A DNA stretch of 64,000 bases from CAWUKT01 sp963923035 (GTDB lineage: Bacteria; Bacteroidota; Bacteroidia; J057; JADKCL01): the NCBI GenBank assembly GCA_963923035.1, contig CAWUKT010000034.1:1-64000 (forward strand). Direction: 5' to 3'. Below, one piece after another: positions 52,293 to 60,006 of this stretch. The notes under the pieces were generated by a model. That model was not told the DNA's origin. It worked only from the letters and a program-made list of their open reading frames with translations, and did no database searches. The position numbers and the translations under genes were made by a program. How positions within the stretch are numbered: the first letter of the stretch is position 1; each line of letters starts with the position of its first letter.

Positions 52293-52445
52293 TGATCTTA
52301 ATGATTTACACAGAAGTTGTAGAGGTAATTCAGGGCGCTGAAGCCAGCCCCCAATTTGATTTCCTCAGCGAAACTAGCACTTAAAGGGGATAATTCATAG
52401 CCCCCGCCTCTCTTCTCATTTCCGACATTTTTGTAATTTTACTCC

Positions 52446-53963
52446 ATGCAAAAACGTTTCCCTCTCCTCCTACTCCTCCTGGCGGCCCTGGCTACGACCC
52501 TTTCCGCCAAGAAACCCAACCTGAAAAAACTGGACAAAAAAATCGCGGAGGCCTATGAGACCTTTGCTCCGGCCGGCATGGCGGTCGCAATTGTCCAGGA
52601 TGGAGAGATCGTTTACAAGAAAGCCTTCGGAGAGGCACGGTCGGACCAAAGCCAAGCCCTGCAAACCGATCACCTGTTCAGCATTGCCTCCTGTACCAAA
52701 GCCTTCACGGCGGCCGCCCTCGCCAAGTTGGTCAAGGAAGAGAAGGTCAAATGGGACGACAAAGTCATCGACTATTTCCCCGATTTCAAATTGGCGGATC
52801 CCTATATCACCCAACACCTGAGTGTGAAGGACCTCCTCTGCCACCGAACCGGCCTCGGCACCTTCTACGGGGACCTCCTCTGGTACGGTACCGACTACAC
52901 GAACGAAGAGATCATGGCCCGGATGCAGCACCTGCCCATCACCAACGAGTTCCATTCCGAGTTCGGGTACCAAAACAATATGTTCATGATCGCGGGGGAA
53001 ATCATCGAGAAGGTGAGTGGAAAAGAGTGGGAAGATTATATCCAGGAGAACTTCTTTGACCCTTTGGGCATGGCCAATAGCCGCACTTCCAACGACGTCC
53101 TGCGCGATGGCGATCCCATTGCCTATCCCCACTTGAAGGGCCAAACCGAAGAACTGTTTGACTTCAATGGAACCAAGCCGGCGGCCTCGATTTATTCCAG
53201 CGTGGAAGACCTGAGTCACTGGGTGGCCATGTTGATGAACGACGGCAAGTACAAGGGCAAGCAGGTCCTGGCACCGGAAACGATTGCCGCGATGTTCAAA
53301 TCGGAGACGGTCCAGGGCATTTCGCCCCTGTGGCAGGGATTGGACACCCGCTTCAAGACCTATGGCTTGGGCTGGGGCCTGTTCGATTACCGCAGCGCCT
53401 TCGTCGCCGAGCACAACGGCGGGATGCCGGGCTATATCTCCAAGGTATCCGTGATGCCCGACCGGAATGTCGGGGTGATCATCCTGAACAATGGGATGGA
53501 CTTCTTCATCAATGATGTGGTCCGTTTCCTGGTCTATGACGAATTCCTTCAGGCGGAGGAGCGCCGCGATTGGACCAAGGAGTACAAGAACGTGTTGAAT
53601 GGGTACAATGCTTGGATGGAGGGGCAAAATGCCGAACGCATGTCCGCCCGGAAAGAAGGTACGCAGCCCAGCCTCAACCTGATTTCCTACGTGGGCCGCT
53701 ACCAAGACAAAATGTACGGCGAAGCCGAGGTCCGGGTCGAGGGAGACAACCTCTATATCGAATTGCTGCCGACCAAGAAGTTCTTCTACGGCACGCTGAC
53801 CCACTGGCACGACGACAGTTTTAAGGTCGAATTCGACGATCCTTTCCTCCCATTTGGCCTGATCAATTTCGAATTGGCCGATGGTTCCGTCAAAGGCTTC
53901 AAAATCGACCTGCCCAATGACGATTTCCACTTCTTCAACCTTGATTTCCGCAGCCTTGAATAA
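52446..53963 (+). CDS. Exported class-C beta-lactamase-family serine hydrolase (DUF3471 C-terminus)
   Basis: The 505-residue protein has a signal peptide (FPLLLLLLAALATTLSA), the SxxK motif ASCTK (Ser82, Lys85) and the YxN motif in EFGYQNNMF. The C-terminal ~105 residues (SYVGRYQDKMYGEAEVRVEG onwards) look like a DUF3471 domain often fused to this family. It is related in fold to the hydrolase at 18895 but lacks a T9SS tail, so it should stay in the periplasm. The TAATTTTA box about 15 bases before the ATG may be a -7 element. Substrate unknown. Confidence 0.9.
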   Translation: MQKRFPLLLLLLAALATTLSAKKPNLKKLDKKIAEAYETFAPAGMAVAIVQDGEIVYKKAFGEARSDQSQALQTDHLFSIASCTKAFTAAALAKLVKEEKVKWDDKVIDYFPDFKLADPYITQHLSVKDLLCHRTGLGTFYGDLLWYGTDYTNEEIMARMQHLPITNEFHSEFGYQNNMFMIAGEIIEKVSGKEWEDYIQENFFDPLGMANSRTSNDVLRDGDPIAYPHLKGQTEELFDFNGTKPAASIYSSVEDLSHWVAMLMNDGKYKGKQVLAPETIAAMFKSETVQGISPLWQGLDTRFKTYGLGWGLFDYRSAFVAEHNGGMPGYISKVSVMPDRNVGVIILNNGMDFFINDVVRFLVYDEFLQAEERRDWTKEYKNVLNGYNAWMEGQNAERMSARKEGTQPSLNLISYVGRYQDKMYGEAEVRVEGDNLYIELLPTKKFFYGTLTHWHDDSFKVEFDDPFLPFGLINFELADGSVKGFKIDLPNDDFHFFNLDFRSLE

Positions 53964-54651
53964 GCCCCTGCTCCATTTCATTGGGGTCCTCAGCCTCTGT
54001 TTTTCCTTTTCCCTGTCGCTCGCCCAGGTCAGCAACCCGGAAATTTCCCCTTGGGACCGCCCCATTGATGAGGACTACCTGACCGCCATTGAGGACATCG
54101 GCGAGTTGGGCAAGTCCGATACCGTTTCCACCGATCTCCTGACCCAATTGCTGATCACCCTGGCGGAAGAAAATCCAGAGCACAAGACCTACCGGGACCT
54201 GCTGGTGAAAGCGAAGGTGCGGGTGGAGCATATTTCAAACAACACCCCCGATGTCCAATCCAGCCTCCGCATTCGCCCGGAATCCATTCGCTTCCATTCC
54301 CAAGATGAAGAAATGGTGGTCTTTCACCTGACTTTTGAAGTCGAGAACCTCACGGATAGGCCCATTCACGACTTTGCCCTGATGGACAATGTCGTGGGCG
54401 ACGATGGTTCCTATATGTATGGCTCCACCGGTGGCGAAGGCTATTTGAATGGCAAAGCCCTGGCCCCAGGCGAAGTTCGCAGTGGCCTGATTTTCCCGGT
54501 GGAGATGTACTTTGATGAAGACGATGACCCGGAAGGAGAGTATGGGACCTATGCCTGTATTCGGATTCTGAAAAAAGGCGACCCGAACCGGGTCGAACTG
54601 AGTCTGTTTGACATCGCCACCGAGGACGGGTGGGTCCTGTATCCCCGCTAG
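53956..54651 (+). CDS. Exported protein of unknown function, overlapping the hydrolase
   Basis: The protein has a signal peptide (LLHFIGVLSLCFSFSLSLAQ) and a mature part of about 205 residues with VVFHLTFEVENLTDRPIHDF and IFPVEMYFDEDDDPEGEYG, acidic and beta-rich. The start is uncertain: TTG at 53956 (231 residues) lets the signal peptide begin cleanly and overlaps the hydrolase stop by 8 bases; ATG 53917 would add 13 residues. It is very likely co-translated with the hydrolase. I recognise no family. The copy of the DUF2237 leader begins three bases after its stop. Confidence 0.7.
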   Translation: MNKPLLHFIGVLSLCFSFSLSLAQVSNPEISPWDRPIDEDYLTAIEDIGELGKSDTVSTDLLTQLLITLAEENPEHKTYRDLLVKAKVRVEHISNNTPDVQSSLRIRPESIRFHSQDEEMVVFHLTFEVENLTDRPIHDFALMDNVVGDDGSYMYGSTGGEGYLNGKALAPGEVRSGLIFPVEMYFDEDDDPEGEYGTYACIRILKKGDPNRVELSLFDIATEDGWVLYPR

Positions 54652-54653
54652 CT

Positions 54654-54698
54654 TTTCCCGAAACAATCCCCCGGCATTTTCCTTTCTATCCGTATGGA
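54654..54698 (+). repeat. Left copy of the 45-bp repeat flanking the amidase module
   Basis: TTCCCGAAACAATCCCCCG and TTCCTTTCTATCCGTATGGA match the segment at 57867-57911, which is the leader and start codon of the DUF2237 gene. After ATGGA the two copies diverge. The left copy reads on into a 46-codon frame (MDLSLENGVVKPKNAL start) that could be a decayed gene start. The two copies bracket the three-gene module. Confidence 0.8.
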
Positions 54699-54783
54699 TT
54701 TGTCGCTGGAAAACGGAGTCGTAAAACCGAAGAATGCCTTGTGTAGATGCGCCATTCAAGCTCCACCTCCCCAAGGAAGCCAG

Positions 54784-55233
54784 CTATTTTCTCGAAAAAG
54801 CAATTCCTGGACCATCGGGACCGGAATTTACTGAATACTCAAACTGGTCATTTCCAAGGAAATCAAGTGTGGTTCCAATGACCAAATCAAGGCTTGGAGC
54901 CAATTGACACGTATCAAGGGTAATAAAAAAGTGGTCCAGAGACAGTTGTAGTTCGTCCTTCACTTCTGAGAGAAGCTGCTTGAGTTTCTGTTGGAGAAGT
55001 TCATCGGAAAACTCAGCTAGGGTGCATTGGGGGAAATTGATTTGGTAAACTTTGCCGGAAGAAAAAAAGGCTGCCATGAACTGGTCCTCCATGTAGACCC
55101 GGTGGTTGAGCCCCAAATCGGGCAGCTCCTCTCGGGTTGAGGCTTTCTTTTCCGGGCTTAGGAAGTAGCCCAAGGCCACCCCAGACGCGAAAATGAACAG
55201 GACGAAAAATGCTCGTGGCAACCAACGTTTCAT
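54784..55233 (-). CDS. Probable immunity protein for the Tae4-like amidase
   Basis: The 149-residue protein has one N-terminal membrane anchor (AFFVLFIFASGVALGYFLSP, about residues 8-26), so the rest faces the periplasm. It has two cysteines (QCTLAEF, DTCQLAP) that could form a disulfide. It follows the amidase gene by nine bases. Immunity proteins of Tae4-type peptidoglycan amidases (Tai4) act in the periplasm, so both position and topology fit. I recognise no sequence family, and Tai4 proteins are divergent. It ends the operon. Confidence 0.65.
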   Translation of the reverse strand: MKRWLPRAFFVLFIFASGVALGYFLSPEKKASTREELPDLGLNHRVYMEDQFMAAFFSSGKVYQINFPQCTLAEFSDELLQQKLKQLLSEVKDELQLSLDHFFITLDTCQLAPSLDLVIGTTLDFLGNDQFEYSVNSGPDGPGIAFSRK

Positions 55234-55242
55234 GGAAACTAA

Positions 55243-55977
55243 CTATACCTTATTTCCCTTTAATAGCCAAACGAAAACCTGAAGCCTTGCATCGGCATTG
55301 CTCCAACTAGGATCGTTGTTGTTCCAATCCAGGTGATCGTCCAAGTACTTTTCATTTCCGAACAGATAGGGATAAGTTCCTCCCCAGAATCCACTTTCTT
55401 CGATCACCAAATCTACGTGCCCGGACGCCTCGTAGCCCGTGGGACGTAAAGAGTCAATGTAGATCAGCCCTCCATATTCCGTGTACTGGTCAAACTTATC
55501 GATGAATTTTTCCAGGTGGTCATCGTCTTCGATGATTCCATTTGAGGTAAAAGTGGGCGTACCCAACAACCTTTTCAAATAGCTTCCCATTTCATCTGCC
55601 GACAAAATGTACTCATGGGTCGGATCCAAATTGCTGGTCCAGGTAGAACGCTTGTTGAAAGTGGTATGTTCAGGGATCTTGTAACCGGCGTGGTTCAAAG
55701 CATAGGACAAGCGAATCGCACAGGTGTCCTCTCCATAGAGATCCTCCCACCTCGATTTGCTATAAGAGCCTTCCTTTCCAGCCTCAAACTCCCATTCCAG
55801 AATCATTTGTCCGTCCTTTTCGTAATTGGATTCGATTCGATCATAGTTGTAGACGACGTCCGGCTTAAAAGACTTGCGGGGAGTATAGTGACGAGGGGAG
55901 GGAGCCATCCACCGTTGATAATCGCGGTTGAACCAGGGAGAGCTTTTGGTTCCCCAGGGATTGTTGAAAGATTTCAT
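55243..55977 (-). CDS. Tae4-like peptidoglycan amidase (toxin)
   Basis: The 244-residue protein carries the sequence pattern of the Tae4 family of NlpC/P60-like cysteine peptidases: TCAIRLSYALNHAGYKIP with the candidate nucleophile Cys86, and GHVDLVIEE with His187 and Asp189. Family members cut the peptide stems of peptidoglycan and are injected by type VI secretion. Here there is no signal peptide, so export must use another route. Next to it are a 602-residue protein upstream (16 bases apart) and a probable immunity gene downstream. The N-terminal ~80 residues are not part of the catalytic core. No T6SS structural genes are found in this window. Confidence 0.8.
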   Translation of the reverse strand: MKSFNNPWGTKSSPWFNRDYQRWMAPSPRHYTPRKSFKPDVVYNYDRIESNYEKDGQMILEWEFEAGKEGSYSKSRWEDLYGEDTCAIRLSYALNHAGYKIPEHTTFNKRSTWTSNLDPTHEYILSADEMGSYLKRLLGTPTFTSNGIIEDDDHLEKFIDKFDQYTEYGGLIYIDSLRPTGYEASGHVDLVIEESGFWGGTYPYLFGNEKYLDDHLDWNNNDPSWSNADARLQVFVWLLKGNKV

Positions 55978-55993
55978 AGTTGAAAGTGGGGAA

Positions 55994-57802
55994 TTAGTTG
56001 ATTACAGTGGTTTGGGGAACATCACAACATTCCCCCCAGACCTTCTTGTACAATTCAGCTTTTCGCTCGGGGTCTTTGATTTGGCTGATAATTTCAATGG
56101 CTTGTTGGCGCATTTTTATTTCCATTTCCATGAGCCGGTTTTCCAGTCTGGCTTTGTCAACTGCTGCCGCTTGGAGTTGCTGATTGTAGCAATCCAAAGC
56201 TTCTCCCTGGCCGAGAACCGCTTCGGCGATGACGCTATCGGTCGGTAAAATTCGGTGCTTGACCCCGACAATGACACCGGGAACCGATCTACCCAGATAG
56301 GACTGGCTCAATCCAGCTTTTTTGCCCCAATATGTATGTTCTGTTTCCGAAGCCTGCATTTCCAAACAGCCCCCGGACGGCTCAACCTTTTCTTCTATGA
56401 ATTGATGGTAGTTTCCTTCCCAGTCCTTGATTTTGCATAGATAGGATAGAATTCCTTCAATTGTCTTCTTTCTCGTCCCTCCATCCGGAATTAAATCCAC
56501 CAGCATCTCATTCAAATCTCCCAACTCGGCAACCCGGCGACTTTGGGGAAATCCATTGTGGTAAACCACACTGATCTGGTCTAAATATGTAATTGAGAAG
56601 TACTCTTGAACCAATTGCCTGAACACAAAATTCAAGACCCGACTGAAATTCGTGTTTTCCAAGGTTCTTATGACTGACCGCTCTTCGCCTCTGTTCACAG
56701 ACTCGACGGCCTCCGAGTTTACAGCAACATCACGTACAGCACTGGAACTTTCAACCTGCCGATCCAAAGCATTCTCTAGGACCCGATTTATATCGGATAG
56801 ATGTCCGTTCAGGGCCTTTTCTACCACACTAGAATTTGTGCTTCCACCTCCGACGCCCCCGGAAAGATTGACGTCAACCTTTTTTGCAGAAAGCCCAACA
56901 CCTCCTCCAACACTCCAATTCTTTGACTTCGAATTTTGGCTGGTCGAAGTGTCGCTTGTATTGACTTCAGAGAGAATGCTACTTTCTTCCTCCAAGAGTA
57001 CCTCTAACTCGGCTGCACTTTCTTTTGAGAACGAGTCGAGGACGGTTTCGGATTTTTTCTTGGTTGAATCTTGATGCAGGAAAGTCTTGATACTGATGGT
57101 CGTCTTTTCTCCCGGCAGCAGACTGAAAGTTTTCACGGTTTTCCCAGCTCCATAATCTCCCAGAAATGAACATACCTTAAAGTGAAAGCATATTGCCAGC
57201 TCAGGCGTAGGACTTGGAGGTTCTGGAATCCAATCAATGACAAGGTCACCGAACAAATTGGAATGATGAATTGGCTGATAGCCGGCTTGAATGAGAGAGA
57301 CCAATTCCTCTTCTTGGCCCCGGTCCCGATCACCTTTTCCGTGAGATCCCGAGGTATTTCCCCGATCCCGGTCCTCTTTTCCCGAGCCGGTTCCTCCACT
57401 AGATTCATCTCCTTCTCCCCTTGTTCGATCATCTTTTCCTTTGGATTGCACCTGGCCATCGTGAGCCGAAGTAGCAACCAAAGGATCAGCGTCTAAAAAA
57501 TCGATTTCCCTGCCGGTTGCCTGGGATAGTTTCAGGGCATGAATGATCTCATTGGCATCCTTATCCGCAGCCAAATCGAAAAATGAATGGTCCGGCTTTG
57601 ACTGGGCCACGGAACTCCACGCCTCTCCATCAATTTTCAGGATCAGAGTTCCCTGCACGGAAAAACAAGAGGACTGCGGCAAATTATAGTTCAAAACCGC
57701 CGCGGACCCATTTTCGAGTTCCATCAATGGGGTTCCTTCTGAACACGATTTACTTGGCTCATTGCCCAAATGAGTAAGGTTATCCAGCATGATTAAAATC
57801 AA
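55994..57802 (-). CDS. Large unrecognised protein, candidate carrier for the amidase
   Basis: The 602-residue protein has no signal peptide. Residues 1-117 form a first domain (SCFSVQGTLILKIDGEAW). Residues about 118-166 are a low-complexity, charged Gly/Asp/Arg/Lys linker (GKGDRDRGQEEE). A second domain (about 200-480) holds CSFLGDYGAGKTVKTFSLLP, LPGEKTTISIKTFLHQDST, a Ser/Glu-rich helical stretch (ESAAELEVLLEEESSILSE), a Gly-rich GGGVGLS region and FVFRQLVQEYFSITYLDQ. A C-terminal part of coiled helix (LENRLMEMEIKMRQQAIEII) follows. I have seen similar core segments in proteins of Bacteroidota and cyanobacteria but cannot name a function. As first gene of the operon with the amidase, a carrier or delivery role is likely. 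The ATG at 57802 or 57790 may be the start. Confidence 0.65.
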   Translation of the reverse strand: MILIMLDNLTHLGNEPSKSCSEGTPLMELENGSAAVLNYNLPQSSCFSVQGTLILKIDGEAWSSVAQSKPDHSFFDLAADKDANEIIHALKLSQATGREIDFLDADPLVATSAHDGQVQSKGKDDRTRGEGDESSGGTGSGKEDRDRGNTSGSHGKGDRDRGQEEELVSLIQAGYQPIHHSNLFGDLVIDWIPEPPSPTPELAICFHFKVCSFLGDYGAGKTVKTFSLLPGEKTTISIKTFLHQDSTKKKSETVLDSFSKESAAELEVLLEEESSILSEVNTSDTSTSQNSKSKNWSVGGGVGLSAKKVDVNLSGGVGGGSTNSSVVEKALNGHLSDINRVLENALDRQVESSSAVRDVAVNSEAVESVNRGEERSVIRTLENTNFSRVLNFVFRQLVQEYFSITYLDQISVVYHNGFPQSRRVAELGDLNEMLVDLIPDGGTRKKTIEGILSYLCKIKDWEGNYHQFIEEKVEPSGGCLEMQASETEHTYWGKKAGLSQSYLGRSVPGVIVGVKHRILPTDSVIAEAVLGQGEALDCYNQQLQAAAVDKARLENRLMEMEIKMRQQAIEIISQIKDPERKAELYKKVWGECCDVPQTTVIN

Positions 57803-57866
57803 GTGTGGTTAATTGAAGATGAACAAGCTTTAATATACCATTTTTAAAGCTAATCACCCTAATTGA

Positions 57867-57911
57867 TTTCCCGAAACAATCCCCCGACCAATTCCTTTCT
57901 ATCCGTATGGA
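57867..57911 (+). repeat. Right copy of the 45-bp repeat, leader of the DUF2237 gene
   Basis: Copy of 54654-54698; here it runs into the start codon of a full DUF2237 gene, so this is probably the original context. Confidence 0.8.
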
Positions 57912-58290
57912 ACCCTCTTCTACTGCCACCAATGTCCTGGGCGGTCCCCTCAAGACTTGCTCCACGACTCCCATGACCGGATTTTACCGCAATGGTTGCT
58001 GCAATACGGGCCCGGAAGACCGGGGCACCCACGTGGTCTGCGCCCGAATGACCGTTGAATTCCTCGCATTTACCCGCGCCCGCGGCAATGACCTGTCGAC
58101 GCCCATCCCGGCGTACCGCTTTCCCGGCCTGAAGGCCGGTGATCAGTGGTGTCTGTGCGCGCTGCGGTGGCTCGAAGCGGCCCGGGCCGGGGTCGCCCCG
58201 CCCGTTGACCTGGAAGCCACCCACTCCAAGGCGCTGGAACTCATCCCACTGGTGACGTTGCAGGCCCACGCACTGCAACCGGAGGGGTAG
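57907..58290 (+). CDS. DUF2237-family protein
   Basis: The 127-residue protein has the family pattern NVLGGPLKTC...PMTGFYRNGCCNTGPED and RGNDLSTPIPAYRFPGL with WCLCALRWLEA. DUF2237 proteins are small, Cys-rich and uncharacterised. No signal peptide. Its leader carries the 45-bp repeat. The 3' end overlaps the end of the histidine-kinase-like gene on the other strand by 50 bases, so the two share coding DNA. Confidence 0.9.
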   Translation: MEPSSTATNVLGGPLKTCSTTPMTGFYRNGCCNTGPEDRGTHVVCARMTVEFLAFTRARGNDLSTPIPAYRFPGLKAGDQWCLCALRWLEAARAGVAPPVDLEATHSKALELIPLVTLQAHALQPEG

Positions 58291-59863
58291 CGTCGCGGGC
58301 GGCATCGCTGATCCGGTGGACCACAGCGTCCAACTGGTCGGCGCTTTCGCGGAGGAGGTCAAGGTACTGGGATTGCTCCCCGGGATCCTGCGCCAGTTCA
58401 ACGAGTTGGACCATGCCCATGACGCGGGCGAGCGGCCCGCGCAAGTGATGGGAATTGATATACGCCAATTCGGTCAGCTGGTCGTTGCGGCGTTCCAGCT
58501 CGGCGGTTCGCCTTTTGACCCGGGCTTCCAACAGGTGGTTGGAGTGAAGTTTGTTCCGGTACGCCCGCCAGATCAAGACTCCCATGAGGATCATCATGGC
58601 CCCCAGGAGGCCCACCACCCAAATCCAACGGTTGCGGGTTTGGAGCTGCTGGGAATAATCCAATTTGAGTTGCAGGCCGGCCTGAACGGCCATCATGGAG
58701 TCCGCCATCGCCTTTTGGCGGACCTGGTAGGTCTCGGCGATGCGCATGATCTCGTTGCGAGAGACTTCCTGGTTTTGGAGGGCCTGGTAGGCCATCATTT
58801 CGTCGGCAAAGGGCATGGCCCGGGCGAATTGGTTGAGGGCGCGGTGGGCATCAATGAGACAGGTCAGGCATTGTTCCTTGTACAGCGGTTGGAAATCCTG
58901 ACTCTCCTGGTCCCAATCATAGGCGGACTGGCACAAGGCCAGGGCTTCCCGCGACCGTCCCAGCTCATTCAGCGACCTCCCCAACATCATCCCCACAATC
59001 TCAGCGTGGGTCCGCAGCCCCACCCGGTGGAACATCGTCATGGATTGACGGTAGTAATCCTCGGCGGCGACTACATTTCCCGACTCTTCCTCCAACATCC
59101 CAAAATCCATATAGGCCATCGCGACCCGGGGGACAAGCCGGGCCTCCTGAGCCACCTCAAGGGCCGACCCAAAAAAGACCCGGGCCGAATCCAAACAGCC
59201 CTCTTCCAAATAGGCCCGCCCAATATTTGAGACTCCCAGAGCTTCCTGGTTCGGAGTGAGGTCTTCCTCTTTAATTTTCAGGGCCTTCTGGTAATAATGA
59301 CGCGCTTGTCTGTACTCTCCCAGCTTGTGGTAGGTGGTCCCGACATTGTTCAGGGACAGCGAAATATCGGCCGGGGTGCCGTGGGTTTCCATCAGGGACA
59401 AGCTCCAGAGGTAGTAGGACTGGGCCTTTCCGTATTTGCCTTGAGACTGGTAGGCCACGCCCATCCTCCCCAATAGACGTCCCAGGTGAATTTTGCGACC
59501 TCCTTGTTCCTTGAAAAAGCACAGAGACCCGCGCACATAAGGCAAAGCTCCTCCCCCATCCGAATGGTACAGCTCCACAAAGCTCATGATATCGGCGGCC
59601 CGCCACATGGCCGTGGTATCTTTCAACTCTACGCCGAGATGGTACCCCAGAACGGCATAACGACACGCCGAATCAATGTCCAGGTTCTGGTAATTCGTCG
59701 CCAGGTCCATGATGACATCCAGCCGGGCTGAATCTTCAACAGTTTCAGCGAGGGTCCGGGACAGTGAATCCAATTTGGGGATGGAACTGGTGGCAGAAAG
59801 GGAAAATGGACCTGCAATCAAGAGGCACCATATCAAGGGCTTAGTCAGATGGAAAATGCGCAT
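58241..59863 (-). CDS. TPR membrane protein with a HisKA-like domain but no ATPase domain
   Basis: The 540-residue protein has a signal peptide (LIWCLLIAGPFSLSA), about seven TPR repeats (for example SLNNVGTTYHKLGEYRQARH), a transmembrane helix (about residues 424-447, WVVGLLGAMMILMGVLIW), a coiled coil, and a dimerisation/phosphoacceptor helix (ELAYINSHHLRGPLARVMG, His472/473). No HATPase domain follows; the protein stops about 50 residues after the H-box. The layout is known in Bacteroidota as TPR sensors with a stand-alone HisKA helix. Possibly its histidine is phosphorylated by another kinase. The 3' end runs 50 bases into the DUF2237 gene. Confidence 0.75.
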   Translation of the reverse strand: MRIFHLTKPLIWCLLIAGPFSLSATSSIPKLDSLSRTLAETVEDSARLDVIMDLATNYQNLDIDSACRYAVLGYHLGVELKDTTAMWRAADIMSFVELYHSDGGGALPYVRGSLCFFKEQGGRKIHLGRLLGRMGVAYQSQGKYGKAQSYYLWSLSLMETHGTPADISLSLNNVGTTYHKLGEYRQARHYYQKALKIKEEDLTPNQEALGVSNIGRAYLEEGCLDSARVFFGSALEVAQEARLVPRVAMAYMDFGMLEEESGNVVAAEDYYRQSMTMFHRVGLRTHAEIVGMMLGRSLNELGRSREALALCQSAYDWDQESQDFQPLYKEQCLTCLIDAHRALNQFARAMPFADEMMAYQALQNQEVSRNEIMRIAETYQVRQKAMADSMMAVQAGLQLKLDYSQQLQTRNRWIWVVGLLGAMMILMGVLIWRAYRNKLHSNHLLEARVKRRTAELERRNDQLTELAYINSHHLRGPLARVMGMVQLVELAQDPGEQSQYLDLLRESADQLDAVVHRISDAARDATPPVAVRGPATSPVG

Positions 59864-60006
59864 GGTCGGTTTTTAAGTCTCACCGACCAGTTTATCCTAT
59901 TGGGGCAAATAGATTGTTAATTGAGCGACAATATCCCAAAAAGGCACAACAAAGTTCATTAAAAAGTCCCCTTGACTAAAAGGGATGGATGGCAAATGGT
60001 GGCCCA

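Noticed and set aside
57136..57160. P-loop-like GDYGAGKT in the 602-residue protein
   Set aside because: It fits GxxxxGKT formally, but no Walker B or other ATPase motif follows and the context looks like beta-strands, so nucleotide binding is not claimed.
46600..58000. Insertion sequence or integrase as the cause of the accessory blocks
   Set aside because: No transposase-like protein, terminal inverted repeat or tRNA attachment site was found at any of the borders.
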